64,000 nt of DNA, from NCBI RefSeq assembly GCF_013372125.1, contig NZ_CP053826.1, positions 496,001 through 560,000 on the forward strand. Reading direction: 5' to 3'. This stretch comes from Campylobacter curvus. Lineage in GTDB: Bacteria; Campylobacterota; Campylobacteria; Campylobacterales; Campylobacteraceae. Position 1 is the stretch's first letter, and each line of letters starts with the position of its first letter. The translations under genes and the position numbers were made by a program. Below the pieces are notes generated by a model. That model was given only the letters and a program-made list of their open reading frames with translations. It was not told where the DNA came from and made no database searches. Shown one piece after another: positions 56,271-64,000 of this stretch.

Positions 56271-58446
56271 AATTTTCATTTTTATCTCACTTTGCCTTTT
56301 ACAGGCATTTGCCGCTACCGAGGATGTGCAGCTTTTAGCCGATGACGTCAAACAAGAAAACGGCATCGTGACCGCGAACAAAAACGTCGTCGTTTATTCG
56401 CAAAACTATCTAGTCACGGCAGACTGCGCAGTATACGATCAAAACAGCTCCATAATCGAGCTTTTCGGTAACGTAAATATGATGAAAGGCAAAAGCGAAA
56501 TTTCACGCTCCAACTACGCCAAGCTAAATTTAAAAAATAACGACAGCGCCTTTGAAGCGCTTTTTATGATGAACAAAGATATGGAAGTCTGGATGAGGAG
56601 CGACGAGAGCAGCTCTGACAGCGAGTATTACCGTACGAAAGGCGCGATCGTCTCAAGCTGCAATGTCCAAGACCCCGACTGGAGCATAACCTCAAGCTCG
56701 GCGATGCTAAACAAACAAAGCAAATTCTTGCACATGTTTAATCCCGTCTTTCATCTAGGCTCCGTGCCAGTATTTTATCTGCCGTATTTTGGATTTTCGA
56801 CCGATACTACGCGCAGGACCGGGCTTTTGCCACCGGAGCTTGGATATAGCAAAAAAGAGGGATTTTACTACAAACAGCCGATATATTTCGCTCCTTATAA
56901 TCAATGGGACTTGGAGCTTGACCCGCAGATCCGCACCTCTAGGGGCACTGGAATTTACGGAGCGTTCAGGTTTGCCGATTCGCCTGATTCTAGAGGTGCG
57001 ATAAGCTTTGGAGCCTTTACGGACAAGCAAAGCTACCGCAACAAACAGCAAAGTCAAAACTCAAATAACGCAAATTTAAAAAACAAGACCCACAAAGGCA
57101 TCGGGTTTAACTACGAGCGCGATAAGCTCGTGAAGTATCTTACGGAGGTTGACCTGCAAGAGGGGCTTTGGATAGATGCGACAAAGCTAAATGACATAGA
57201 GTATCTAAATTTAAAGGGTCAAGGCGACGATTATGACTCGCTGGTGACCTCTAAATTTAACTACTTCATCGCAAACGATAAGCATTATTTGGGCGCATAC
57301 GCAAAATACTACATCGATACCGAAAAGATAGGTAGCAAAAACGAAAACAAAGACACGCTACAAGAACTTCCGACGCTTCAGTATCATAAATTTACCGATA
57401 ATATCGTTTTGCCAAATATTTTGTATTCGCTTGATCTGCAGTCTCACAGATATGACCGCAGGATAGGCGTGACGGCAACTCAGTATGAATTCACGCTGCC
57501 GATATCTTTGCATATCCCGCTATTTGACGATCTTGCGACGTTTTCGTTTTATGAAAATTTATACGCATCTCATATAAATTATGCGGATAAGATAACAGGC
57601 CCTACCGATCATGGCGAAGACAAGACGGCAGATTACGTGAATAATTATCATAAATTCACGCTTCACACCGACCTTGCAAAGGCCTATGAGAGCTTTTTCC
57701 ATACTATAAATTTTGGTACCGAGTATCTTATACCAGGATACAACAAAGGCCGCTTGGACGATAAATTTATATATAGTGATGATTATGATTATAGTAAAGA
57801 TAACGGTAAAGATTATATGCCAGGAAAGTATGAAAATTTCCTCGCTCAAGAGAAAAACAAAGAGGAGGTCTCGGCATACGCGACGCAATATTTTTACACC
57901 TCCGAGGGCAGGAAATTTTTGCGTCACAGCATTTCGCAGGGATATTACACCGATGATGATAAATACTCGAATTTAAAAAATGCGATCTATTTTTATCCGT
58001 TTAGCAATCTAAGCATTTACAATAGGCTCGAATACTCACACACGGATAAGGAATTTAAAAAGCTTCAAAGCGGCCTCACTTATACACATGAGCGCTTTAC
58101 GGCGAACATCTTGCATACTATGAAGAAGAATTCAAACGCAGATAAAGACAGCTATCTCACGACATCGGCCAGCCTCAAGCTACCTGCGCAGTATAGGCTC
58201 GTTACCGGTCTTCAATACGATCTAGAGCGAGACTATACCAAGAGCTGGCGCGTAGGAGTGCTGCATCAAAGAAAATGCTGGAACTACGGACTGATCTTTC
58301 AAAAAGATATAGAGCCAACTACTACTACCAGCGGCTCTGCGATGACTAGGAAAAACGGCGTTTATTTCACGGTGAATTTCTATCCGATGGGCGGGGTGCA
58401 TTATGACTTTTCGGTCCAAAAAGATCAAAGCAGCGGAAGCAACTGA
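56260..58446 (+). CDS. lptD: LPS-assembly protein LptD
   Basis: Outer-membrane translocon that inserts lipooligosaccharide. 728 residues: a signal peptide ([18 protein letters not shown]), an OstA/LptA-like N-terminal jellyroll (~20-130) and a beta-barrel. Conserved features are CNVQDPDWSI at ~134-143, YLPYFGFSTDTTRRTGLLPP, and a penultimate-strand Cys (HQRKCWNYG). Cys56 and Cys134, with the C-terminal Cys, are candidates for the disulphides LptD needs. The ATG lies in the RDD gene. The small LptM-like lipoprotein at 44266 could be a partner. Confidence 0.93.
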   Translation: MFFRIFIFISLCLLQAFAATEDVQLLADDVKQENGIVTANKNVVVYSQNYLVTADCAVYDQNSSIIELFGNVNMMKGKSEISRSNYAKLNLKNNDSAFEALFMMNKDMEVWMRSDESSSDSEYYRTKGAIVSSCNVQDPDWSITSSSAMLNKQSKFLHMFNPVFHLGSVPVFYLPYFGFSTDTTRRTGLLPPELGYSKKEGFYYKQPIYFAPYNQWDLELDPQIRTSRGTGIYGAFRFADSPDSRGAISFGAFTDKQSYRNKQQSQNSNNANLKNKTHKGIGFNYERDKLVKYLTEVDLQEGLWIDATKLNDIEYLNLKGQGDDYDSLVTSKFNYFIANDKHYLGAYAKYYIDTEKIGSKNENKDTLQELPTLQYHKFTDNIVLPNILYSLDLQSHRYDRRIGVTATQYEFTLPISLHIPLFDDLATFSFYENLYASHINYADKITGPTDHGEDKTADYVNNYHKFTLHTDLAKAYESFFHTINFGTEYLIPGYNKGRLDDKFIYSDDYDYSKDNGKDYMPGKYENFLAQEKNKEEVSAYATQYFYTSEGRKFLRHSISQGYYTDDDKYSNLKNAIYFYPFSNLSIYNRLEYSHTDKEFKKLQSGLTYTHERFTANILHTMKKNSNADKDSYLTTSASLKLPAQYRLVTGLQYDLERDYTKSWRVGVLHQRKCWNYGLIFQKDIEPTTTTSGSAMTRKNGVYFTVNFYPMGGVHYDFSVQKDQSSGSN

Positions 58447-59153
58447 TGGCTGAAAATAATGTCGTAAATTTCAAAGATCAGCTAGAAGCCGCGGCGAAGC
58501 TGGTTGAAATTTTGCCTAAAAAGGAGCTGGTAGACGCTAAAACTATCGTAGTTTGTATGTCGCTTGACTCGGTCATCTTGACAGATGCGGTTTGCAGGAG
58601 TCTCGCACTAAGCTACGAGATGCTTTTTAGCGAGCCGATAGCCGCGCCAAATAACCCTGAATGTGACATAGCGATCGTGAGCGAGACCGAGGATATCGTG
58701 CTAAACGACGAGCTCATACGCGCGTTTAATATCAGCTACGACTTCGTCTACGGCGAGGCGCATAGAAAATATGAGGAGAAAATTTTAAAAAACGTTTATA
58801 AATATAGAAAAGGAAATTTGATAGGCGAGCTAAAAGATAAAAATATCTTGCTCATCGACGAGGGCTGCGAGACGGGACTGACCGCTCTGGTTTGCATAAA
58901 GACGCTGATGGACGTAAAGGTAAAATCTATCGCTTACGCCACGCCTGTGATAGCGACTGATGTCGCAGCCAGCCTTAGCGATATGGTAGATGAAATTTAC
59001 ACGGTCAACAAAATCGTGAATTTCATCGATGTGGATTCGTATTATGATAAAAAGATAGAGGCTACGGGCGAGCGGATAATGTCTATTTTGGAAGATAGCC
59101 CTTATTACTTACCACTGCAAAAACAACAAGGAGAAAAGAATAATGCAATATAG
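58446..59153 (+). CDS. Phosphoribosyltransferase-like protein
   Basis: 235 residues with the type I PRTase fold. The PRPP-binding motif is in [19 protein letters not shown], a variant of VxxVDDxxxTGxT in which the second acidic residue is Glu-Gly rather than Asp-Asp, so activity is uncertain. It follows lptD by one base and overlaps pnp by 11. C. jejuni has a similar gene before pnp (Cj1252, from memory). Substrate unknown. Confidence 0.78.
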   Translation: MAENNVVNFKDQLEAAAKLVEILPKKELVDAKTIVVCMSLDSVILTDAVCRSLALSYEMLFSEPIAAPNNPECDIAIVSETEDIVLNDELIRAFNISYDFVYGEAHRKYEEKILKNVYKYRKGNLIGELKDKNILLIDEGCETGLTALVCIKTLMDVKVKSIAYATPVIATDVAASLSDMVDEIYTVNKIVNFIDVDSYYDKKIEATGERIMSILEDSPYYLPLQKQQGEKNNAI

Positions 59154-61350
59154 TATAGAAGTCAACAATCAGGTCGAAATTTTCGATCTAAACAAAGTCG
59201 CCAAACAAGCGGCTGGAGCGGTGATGCTTCGTGTGAAAAACACCGTGGTTTTAGCGACTGTCGCACGCGATGACGTGCAGGTCGAGGAGGACTTTTTACC
59301 TCTTACGGTGCAATACATCGAAAAAGCGTATGCCGCAGGCAGAATTCCGGGCGGCTATGTCAAACGCGAGACTAAGCCTGGCGACTTTGAGACCTTGACG
59401 GCGCGCATCATCGATCGCTCTCTTCGTCCGCTTTTTCCAAAAGGCTACGCATATCCGACTCAGATCGTAGTCATGGTGTTATCGGCCGATCCTGAAGTTG
59501 ATTTGCAAGTGGTAGGCTTGAATGCCGCAAGCGTAGCGCTTTATCTTAGCGATATCCCGGTAAATCGCCCGGTCTGCGGTGTGCGAGTAGGCTACATAGA
59601 CGATAAATTCGTGATAAATCCTAGCAACAGCGAGCTAAAATCAAGCGCACTCGATCTTTATGTAGCAGGCACGAAAGACGAGCTTTTGATGATAGAGATG
59701 AGGAGCATAGCTCAGCAAAGCTCACAGATCATACCTATAATCGCGATCGATCCGATGATGGATCCTAGCCTAAACGATAGCATAACTCAAAAGCAAGATA
59801 TGAACGAATTTAGCGAGGATAAGATAGTAGAGGCGATAGACTTTGCCGGCAAAGCGATACTACGCGCCAGCAATGCCTACGAGGAGGCCTTTAAAGAGCA
59901 TAAAAAAGAAGACGCGGTTTTGGAGCTAAAGCCCGAGATAGAAAACGAAAATATCGCTATTTATATCGATAAATTTTATAAAAACGACGTGAAAAACGCT
60001 ATCAACCAAATGGCAAAGAGCGAGCGCGCAAGCGAGCTTGGCAAGATCGCAAAGCAAATAGCAAGCGATGAAGTCGCACAAAAAGAGGGCTGGGAAGAGG
60101 GCGTGATAAGCAACGTCCTTGGTAAATATAAAAAGAAGATCGTAAGAGAGCAGATCATAAATGAAGGCGTCAGAGCCGACGGACGCGCGCTTGATGAGGT
60201 CAGACCTATCAGCATAGAGACAAATGTGCTTCCAAATGCGCACGGCTCATGCTTGTTCACACGCGGTCAGACGCAAGCTCTGGTAGTAGCTACTCTTGGC
60301 ACTGACGGCGATGCGCAGATGTATGATATATTGACCGAAAAAACGGCCCTCATAGAGAAATTTATGTTTAATTATAATTTCCCGGGATTTAGCGTCGGTG
60401 AAGCAAGCCCGCTAAAAGCACCCGGTAGGCGCGAGCTAGGACATGGAAATCTCGCAAAACGCGCGCTTGCTCCTAGTATAGACGTGAATTCTCCATATAC
60501 CATACGCCTTGTTTCTGAAATTTTAGAAAGTAACGGCTCTAGCTCGATGGCTAGTGTTTGTGGCGGTGCTCTCGCACTTCGCGCAGCCGGTGTGGATACT
60601 CAAAAGCTAGTCGCCGGTGTTGCTATGGGACTTGTTTTTGAAGGTGATAAGCACGCTGTTTTGACCGATATAATGGGACTTGAGGATCATGACGGAGATA
60701 TGGACTTTAAGGTAGCGGGCTCAAGTGAGGGCATAACTGCACTTCAGATGGATATAAAGCTTGGCGGTATCAGCCTTGAGGTGCTTAAAGAAGCGCTTTA
60801 TCAAGCAAAGCGCGGCCGCGAGCATATATTAAATTTAATGCATCAAGCCGATAGCAAAATAGAAGTAAATGAGGATGTGTTACCAAAACTAGAGCTCTTT
60901 AGCGTCGATCCTAGTAAGATAGTCGATATCATCGGGCAAGCCGGCAAAACAATAAAAGAGATCATTGAGAGATTCGAGGTCTCGATAGACCTTGACAGAG
61001 AAAAGGGCGAGGTCAAGATCGCAGGCGGTGCAAAGAAAAATGTCGATGCGGCGAAAGACTATATAATCTCTATCACGTCAAAAGAAAATTCCAGAGGCTT
61101 TGGTAAAAAGCCGCACGGACACGACAGGCGCGATAAAGATAGGCAAAAGCCGACATTTAATATAGGAGATGAGTTTGACGGAGTAGTAAAAAGCGTTGTG
61201 GATTTTGGAGCGTTCATAGAGCTAAAAGACGGCGTAGACGGACTACTTCATATCTCAAAGATCAAAACGCCGCTAAATGTAGGCGATAGGCTGAAAGTAT
61301 GTGTGAGTGAACAAAAAGGTAACAAAATTTCACTCTCTTTGGTCGAATAA
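59143..61350 (+). CDS. pnp: Polyribonucleotide nucleotidyltransferase
   Basis: 3'-5' phosphorolytic exoribonuclease (PNPase), trimeric ring. 735 residues: two RNase PH-like domains ([14 protein letters not shown]...[35 protein letters not shown] and the active-site [33 protein letters not shown]), an all-helical linker, a KH domain ([14 protein letters not shown]) and an S1 domain ([20 protein letters not shown]). Ends the purD-pnp run. Confidence 0.98.
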   Translation: MQYSIEVNNQVEIFDLNKVAKQAAGAVMLRVKNTVVLATVARDDVQVEEDFLPLTVQYIEKAYAAGRIPGGYVKRETKPGDFETLTARIIDRSLRPLFPKGYAYPTQIVVMVLSADPEVDLQVVGLNAASVALYLSDIPVNRPVCGVRVGYIDDKFVINPSNSELKSSALDLYVAGTKDELLMIEMRSIAQQSSQIIPIIAIDPMMDPSLNDSITQKQDMNEFSEDKIVEAIDFAGKAILRASNAYEEAFKEHKKEDAVLELKPEIENENIAIYIDKFYKNDVKNAINQMAKSERASELGKIAKQIASDEVAQKEGWEEGVISNVLGKYKKKIVREQIINEGVRADGRALDEVRPISIETNVLPNAHGSCLFTRGQTQALVVATLGTDGDAQMYDILTEKTALIEKFMFNYNFPGFSVGEASPLKAPGRRELGHGNLAKRALAPSIDVNSPYTIRLVSEILESNGSSSMASVCGGALALRAAGVDTQKLVAGVAMGLVFEGDKHAVLTDIMGLEDHDGDMDFKVAGSSEGITALQMDIKLGGISLEVLKEALYQAKRGREHILNLMHQADSKIEVNEDVLPKLELFSVDPSKIVDIIGQAGKTIKEIIERFEVSIDLDREKGEVKIAGGAKKNVDAAKDYIISITSKENSRGFGKKPHGHDRRDKDRQKPTFNIGDEFDGVVKSVVDFGAFIELKDGVDGLLHISKIKTPLNVGDRLKVCVSEQKGNKISLSLVE

Positions 61351-61367
61351 ATTTTAAAAGGACGGGC

Positions 61368-62219
61368 ATGAAATATAAGAAGATATTGTTTCCAATCGGT
61401 GCCGGAGATGACATAGAGCCGCGCATATACGGTGCATTGAAGGTCGCGAAATGGTTTAATACCCATATCGAAGTCTTGACTTGCCAGCTTGATCCAAGTG
61501 TCGTTTATAACATGAAAATGACGCTTCGCGGAGGTGTGCTTTTTGAGGAATTTTTAAAGTCTGCCAAGGCAGAGCTCGCCGTCGAACACGAGCTCAATGA
61601 GAAAAAATTTAATAAAATTTGTAGTGAGCTTAACATAAAAATAAGCGATGAAGTGATAGAGGGAGAGTGCACCGCAAAATTCGTCGTGTATCAAGGGAAA
61701 CGTAGCGCCATCGTCGAGCAAGAGTCTAAATTTTGCGATATGGTCGTAGCTGCCGTGCCGATAGACGGCAAGATAACCGGGACATTCGAGTCTGCGGTCA
61801 TCAAAAGCGGTAAAAACGTCATCGCCATACCTAGGAATTTACACGAATTTAGCGCAAATAATATCTTGGTCAGCTGGACTGCGACACCGCAGAGCTCAAG
61901 AGCGCTTACGAGCTCGCTTGATCTACTAAAGCGTGCCAAGAAGGTGCACTGCATAACATCTAAGGCTAGCTTGGGTGATAATGCCGAGATAAACCTTAAA
62001 AAGCTTGAGGAGTATTTCAAGCTTCATGGCATAAGCGCGACTTTTGAGGTCATAGATACGACGGCTATCCCGGGAGAGGCGCTTTTAAGGGTCGCAAAAG
62101 ATACAAATTCGGATCTCATAGTAGCAGGTAGGCACGGAGAAAACGGACTCATGGAGATGGTGCTTGGCGGAACGTCGAGATTTTTCTTAGAGCATACTAC
62201 GATCCCGGTATTTATGTAA
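61368..62219 (+). CDS. Universal stress protein, tandem UspA domains
   Basis: 283 residues with two Usp folds. The N-terminal copy (KYKKILFPIGAGDD) has a diverged glycine loop; the C-terminal copy has the ATP-binding signature IVAGRHGENGLMEMVLGGTSRF and the final IPVF. Cytoplasmic, probably ATP-binding, role in stress survival. AAAGGACG lies before the ATG; a strong hairpin follows the stop. Confidence 0.9.
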   Translation: MKYKKILFPIGAGDDIEPRIYGALKVAKWFNTHIEVLTCQLDPSVVYNMKMTLRGGVLFEEFLKSAKAELAVEHELNEKKFNKICSELNIKISDEVIEGECTAKFVVYQGKRSAIVEQESKFCDMVVAAVPIDGKITGTFESAVIKSGKNVIAIPRNLHEFSANNILVSWTATPQSSRALTSSLDLLKRAKKVHCITSKASLGDNAEINLKKLEEYFKLHGISATFEVIDTTAIPGEALLRVAKDTNSDLIVAGRHGENGLMEMVLGGTSRFFLEHTTIPVFM

Positions 62220-62225
62220 AATTTA

Positions 62226-62244
62226 TGGCAGGGTGATCCTGCCA
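62226..62244 (+). terminator. Hairpin after the universal stress gene
   Basis: Perfect 7-pair stem TGGCAGG/CCTGCCA with a 5-base loop, 7 bases after the stop codon. It is not followed by a long T run but is the only strong stem here. Confidence 0.6.
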
Positions 62245-62285
62245 AATATCTACTTTAAGCTTCTTTGTTCTTATTTTGATTGGCT

Positions 62286-62445
62286 ATTAGCTTTTAAAAG
62301 TAAGCATATAAGTAAATCAAAAAATGAACACTTTTAAATGCTTCATAGACTGTTTTTATAAAATAACGCCATCACCAACAAAATTTAATGGTTAGCCACC
62401 CTCTTTGCTCTGCCTTGAAGTGCCTTGACTGCTTTACAACCACGC
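62286..62445. other. Decayed sequence, left part of the integrative-element scar
   Basis: No intact gene. Read on the minus strand, the segment near 62307 gives ATGCTTACTTTTAAAAGCTAATAG, which aligns with the beginning of the integrase remnant (TATGCACTCACTTTTAAAGACTAGTGG in two pieces) but stops after six codons. It may be a second, more decayed copy of an integrase start. The similarity is short. Confidence 0.3.
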
Positions 62446-62625
62446 CTAAAGATACTCCCAATCTTTGCCAAGAGGTTCAGCCTCTAGCTCGCCTCTCTTA
62501 AAAGCCTCAAAGTCTGTTTTTATCTCTTGTCTTATATCCTCTAAAGCGTCTATTTGTGTCCGCTCTTTAGTGTCTGTAGCCAGCTGCTTACTAAATGCTA
62601 TTATTTTGCTGATGATATTCTGCAT
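62446..62625 (-). CDS. Small hypothetical protein beside integrase remnant (59 aa)
   Basis: Hand translation on the minus strand gives a complete 59-codon frame with ATG, stop TAG and AAGGAG 8 bases upstream; a TAAAAT box lies further up. The peptide is helical and charged (KQLATDTKERTQIDALEDIRQEIKTDF) and ends in KDWEYL. No family recognised; such short acidic/basic genes are common in prophages and islands. It lies 64 bases beyond the integrase remnant, transcribed the same way. Too short for usual gene finders. Confidence 0.6.
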   Translation of the reverse strand: MQNIISKIIAFSKQLATDTKERTQIDALEDIRQEIKTDFEAFKRGELEAEPLGKDWEYL

Positions 62626-62689
62626 AGCCTTAGCTCCTTATAGTGTTCTTGCGTATTTTAGCATATTTGTTGGTTAGTAAGACATTTAT

Positions 62690-62806
62690 TCAAATCATTA
62701 ATGAACCGTAAAGTACCTCTAGCCTATCGATAAACGGCAGTAGCTCTTTAGCCACCCTTAGCCTTATCTTATAGTATCCGCCACTAGTCTTTAAAAGTGA
62801 GTGCAT
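62690..62806 (-). pseudogene. Tyrosine-recombinase (integrase) N-terminal remnant
   Basis: The 38-residue frame reads MHSLLKTSGGYYKIRLRV followed by AKELLPFIDRLEV and stops at TGA. This matches the N-terminal arm-binding segment of tyrosine integrases (pattern 'L....GGYYK.R.RVPK.L.PF....E...SL'). The core-binding and catalytic domains are missing; the next bases run into the 59-aa gene's promoter. It is 155 bases from the 3' end of tRNA-Leu, the usual place for an integrase. Confidence 0.6.
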
Positions 62807-62840
62807 AAATTCTTAATCCCAAATCGAAATAATGATTATA

Positions 62841-62874
62841 TTTGTGTATCGTTTTGTGTATCAAAAACGGATAC
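62841..62874. repeat. Direct repeats upstream of the integrase remnant
   Basis: TTTGTGTATC occurs twice (62841-62850 and 62853-62862) with a 12-base period, followed by an inverted GATAC (62870-62874). Repeats spaced like this often serve as integrase arm sites or an operator. A perfect palindrome GGCTTTAAAGCC lies at 62923-62934, between them and the tRNA. Confidence 0.45.
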
Positions 62875-62960
62875 ATCAAACAAAACATAAACAAAACTTA
62901 GGATATTTGATATCTGTAAAAGTGGCTTTAAAGCCCTTTATATCGAAGTAGTAAAGAAAG

Positions 62961-63045
62961 TGGTGCGACCAGCGAGATTTGAACTCGCACACCTAACGGC
63001 ACTACCCCCTCAAGATAGCGTGTCTACCAATTCCACCATGGTCGC
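62961..63045 (-). tRNA. tRNA-Leu (GAG)
   Basis: 85 bases on the minus strand with encoded CCA end. The acceptor stem is GCGACCA/TGGTCGC, the D-arm has TGGTGGAATTGGTAGACACG as in other class II tRNA-Leu, the anticodon loop is TTGAGGG (anticodon GAG) on stem CTATC/GGTAG, a variable arm follows, and the T-loop is GTTCAAATC. Confidence 0.95.
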
Positions 63046-63052
63046 GGATATG

Positions 63053-63080
63053 AAATTTAGCCCGAATTCGGGCTAAATTT
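63053..63080 (-). terminator. 28-bp perfect palindrome at the end of atpE
   Basis: AAATTTAGCCCGAA and its exact complement, with no loop bases, overlapping the atpE stop codon. On either strand the transcript would form a GC-centred hairpin followed by TTT, so it can end atpE (read toward tRNA-Leu). The tRNA starts 8 bases further on. Confidence 0.7.
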
Positions 63081-63381
63081 AACCAAGCATCGGGTTTGCG
63101 TAAAGAACGATCAGTGTGATAACAAGTGCGTAGATGACTTGTGCTTCGATCATCGCAAGCGCGATAAACATCGTAGTCATAAGTTTGCTGCCTACGCCAG
63201 GGTTTCTGGCTGTTCCGCTGATAGTAGCCGCTGCGGTGTTACCCATACCGATAGCGCCGCCAAGAGCTGCAAGACCTAGGCCTATACCGGCTGCGATAAC
63301 AGAATACGATCTGATCATCTCGCCGTCAGCTCCAAAAGCGAACGCAGCAAGAGATACGATCAATAAAACGATTTTTTTCAT
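63079..63381 (-). CDS. atpE: ATP synthase F0 subunit c
   Basis: Proteolipid forming the rotor ring. 100 residues: an N-terminal signal-like hydrophobic stretch, then two transmembrane helices joined by a polar loop (GTARNPGVG), with the ion-binding Glu in ALAMIEAQVIYALV. Glu at this site binds H+; the absence of the Na+ signature residues (Gln/Ser-Thr) points to a proton. ATG at 63384 and 63381 are adjacent; AAGGAG is 5 bases from the second. As in other Campylobacter, it is separated from the rest of the atp genes. A TATGAT box at about 63448 is the likely promoter. Confidence 0.95.
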   Translation of the reverse strand: MKKIVLLIVSLAAFAFGADGEMIRSYSVIAAGIGLGLAALGGAIGMGNTAAATISGTARNPGVGSKLMTTMFIALAMIEAQVIYALVITLIVLYANPMLG

Positions 63382-63384
63382 CAT

Positions 63385-63640
63385 TGCTCCTTTGTGATTT
63401 AAGCTCGTTCGGATCTGTCCCCTACTAAAACTTTTAAGCCCGTATCATACAAAAATAAAGCTTTGTTTTTCTTAAAATTTAGGCTGTTTTTGACTAAGTG
63501 ATGAAATAACGATTATAAATTTGTTTCAAATAAAAACATCAAAATTTTAAAAGCCATTGAAAATTCGCGAGCTTAGAAAAATAAAAGTTTTTTTATGGTA
63601 TCGTCGAAACTATTTAATTCGGATTTAAATTAGGGCTTAA
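63385..63640. other. Divergent promoter region of atpE and the transporter gene
   Basis: 256 AT-rich bases with no gene. The atpE promoter probably lies at 63445-63452 on the minus strand (TATGAT). The transporter promoter is not clear; AGGG lies 5 bases before its ATG. Confidence 0.35.
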
Positions 63641-64000
63641 ATGATAAATGAAAAATTCTCCAAAATAGGCTTCGTCCTTGCTATGGCCGGCTCTGCCGTC
63701 GGCCTTGGCAATGCGTGGAAATTCCCGACTATGGTCGGCAACAACGGCGGCTCGGCGTTTATAGTTTTATATTTGGTTTTGACGTTTTGCGTCGCGTTCG
63801 TCGCATTTTTGGCTGAACTTAGCATAGGAAAGCTCGGCGAGAGCGATGTCGTAAGCTCGATTTATAAGCTCGCTCCAAAGCACAAAAGAGCATGGTCGCT
63901 GTCAGGATTTTTCATGATAGGTGCGGTGCTCATAGCCTCTTTTTATATGGTCGTGATCGGCTGGATACTAAAATACATCTACCTAAGCTTTGGTAAGCTT
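63641..64000 (+). CDS. Na+-dependent transporter (NSS/SNF family), 3' end outside window
   Basis: The frame is open from ATG to the window end, giving the first 120 residues. MINEKFSKIGFVLAMAGSAVGLGNAWKFPTM splits into the TM1 unwound segment with the Na+/substrate-binding NSS signature (AVGLGNxWRFP; here Lys in place of Arg), then NGGSAF and two more spans. Family members carry amino acids with sodium; in epsilon-proteobacteria several such genes exist. The substrate cannot be named from this part. Confidence 0.92.
   Translation, partial: MINEKFSKIGFVLAMAGSAVGLGNAWKFPTMVGNNGGSAFIVLYLVLTFCVAFVAFLAELSIGKLGESDVVSSIYKLAPKHKRAWSLSGFFMIGAVLIASFYMVVIGWILKYIYLSFGKL

Noticed and set aside
62840-62880. 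Direct repeats near the tRNA considered as a CRISPR array
   Set aside because: Only two copies of 10 bases with a 2-base spacer; no spacers, no cas genes.

Overview
The window is a 64 kb chromosomal piece from a Campylobacter, most likely one of the oral or non-thermophilic species (C. curvus, C. concisus, C. rectus and C. showae group). The evidence is the gene order. From memory and without a search, four blocks match C. jejuni: (1) ileS - small membrane protein - gatA - guaB - xseB - nitrilase-like - murC - mutS2; (2) coaX - hypothetical - lipoprotein - YfgM-like, divergent from gatC - cvpA - fur - lysS - glyA - hypothetical - SPOR protein - aroE; (3) recR - racS - racR, divergent from dnaJ; (4) uvrC, guaA, purD, RDD protein, phosphoribosyltransferase-like protein and pnp. 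A short-form HisG, an unlinked atpE, a RacRS/ArsRS-type regulator pair, many ATGA or TGATG overlaps and AT-rich promoters with clear TATAAT boxes fit this group. The base composition is clearly less AT-rich than C. jejuni.

Layout. 1-3184: 3' part of an RND/MMPL exporter, convergent with cinA. 3279-18374: a long plus-strand run covering translation (ileS, gatA), GMP and methionine synthesis (guaB, metX), DNA maintenance (xseB, tag, mutS2), cell wall (murC) and an EAL-type cyclic-di-GMP protein. It is followed by dapE, a membrane protein with a Met/His-rich tail, and minus-strand hisG and coaX. 23387-30961: two divergent promoters serve the coaX/lipoprotein side and the gatC-pilT-cvpA-fur-lysS-glyA-aroE side, which ends in a bidirectional terminator. 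30967-33834: an orphan TRAP solute-binding protein whose 5' leader carries a 186-bp MITE-like insertion, then pyk. 33877-38172: recR, racRS and dnaJ. 38426-42031: a two-gene, largely degenerate sensory phosphorelay. 42018-47449: uvrC, nhaD and guaA. 47504-53698: an accessory stretch with an AT-rich DUF262/DUF1524 (GmrSD-like) restriction gene, a flavodoxin-like oxidoreductase, a cupin, an AAA ATPase with a palindromic promoter, a deoxyinosine DNA glycosylase and a Bcr/CflA pump. 53691-62219: hemD, purD, an RDD protein, lptD, a PRTase-like protein, pnp and a universal stress protein. 62220-63045: the decayed edge of an integrative element next to tRNA-Leu(GAG). 63079-64000: atpE and the start of an NSS transporter.

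The most unusual items are the MITE-like element with 8-bp target duplication inside the dctP leader; the PAS-like/pseudo-HPt plus pseudo-hybrid-kinase pair in which the phosphotransfer histidines are replaced; a nitrilase-fold protein lacking two of its three catalytic residues; the lone GmrSD-like gene of foreign composition; and the integrase remnant with a small intact ORF beside tRNA-Leu. Three small genes (6028-6132, 44266-44433, 62446-62625) were found by hand translation. No CRISPR array, rRNA or complete insertion sequence was seen.
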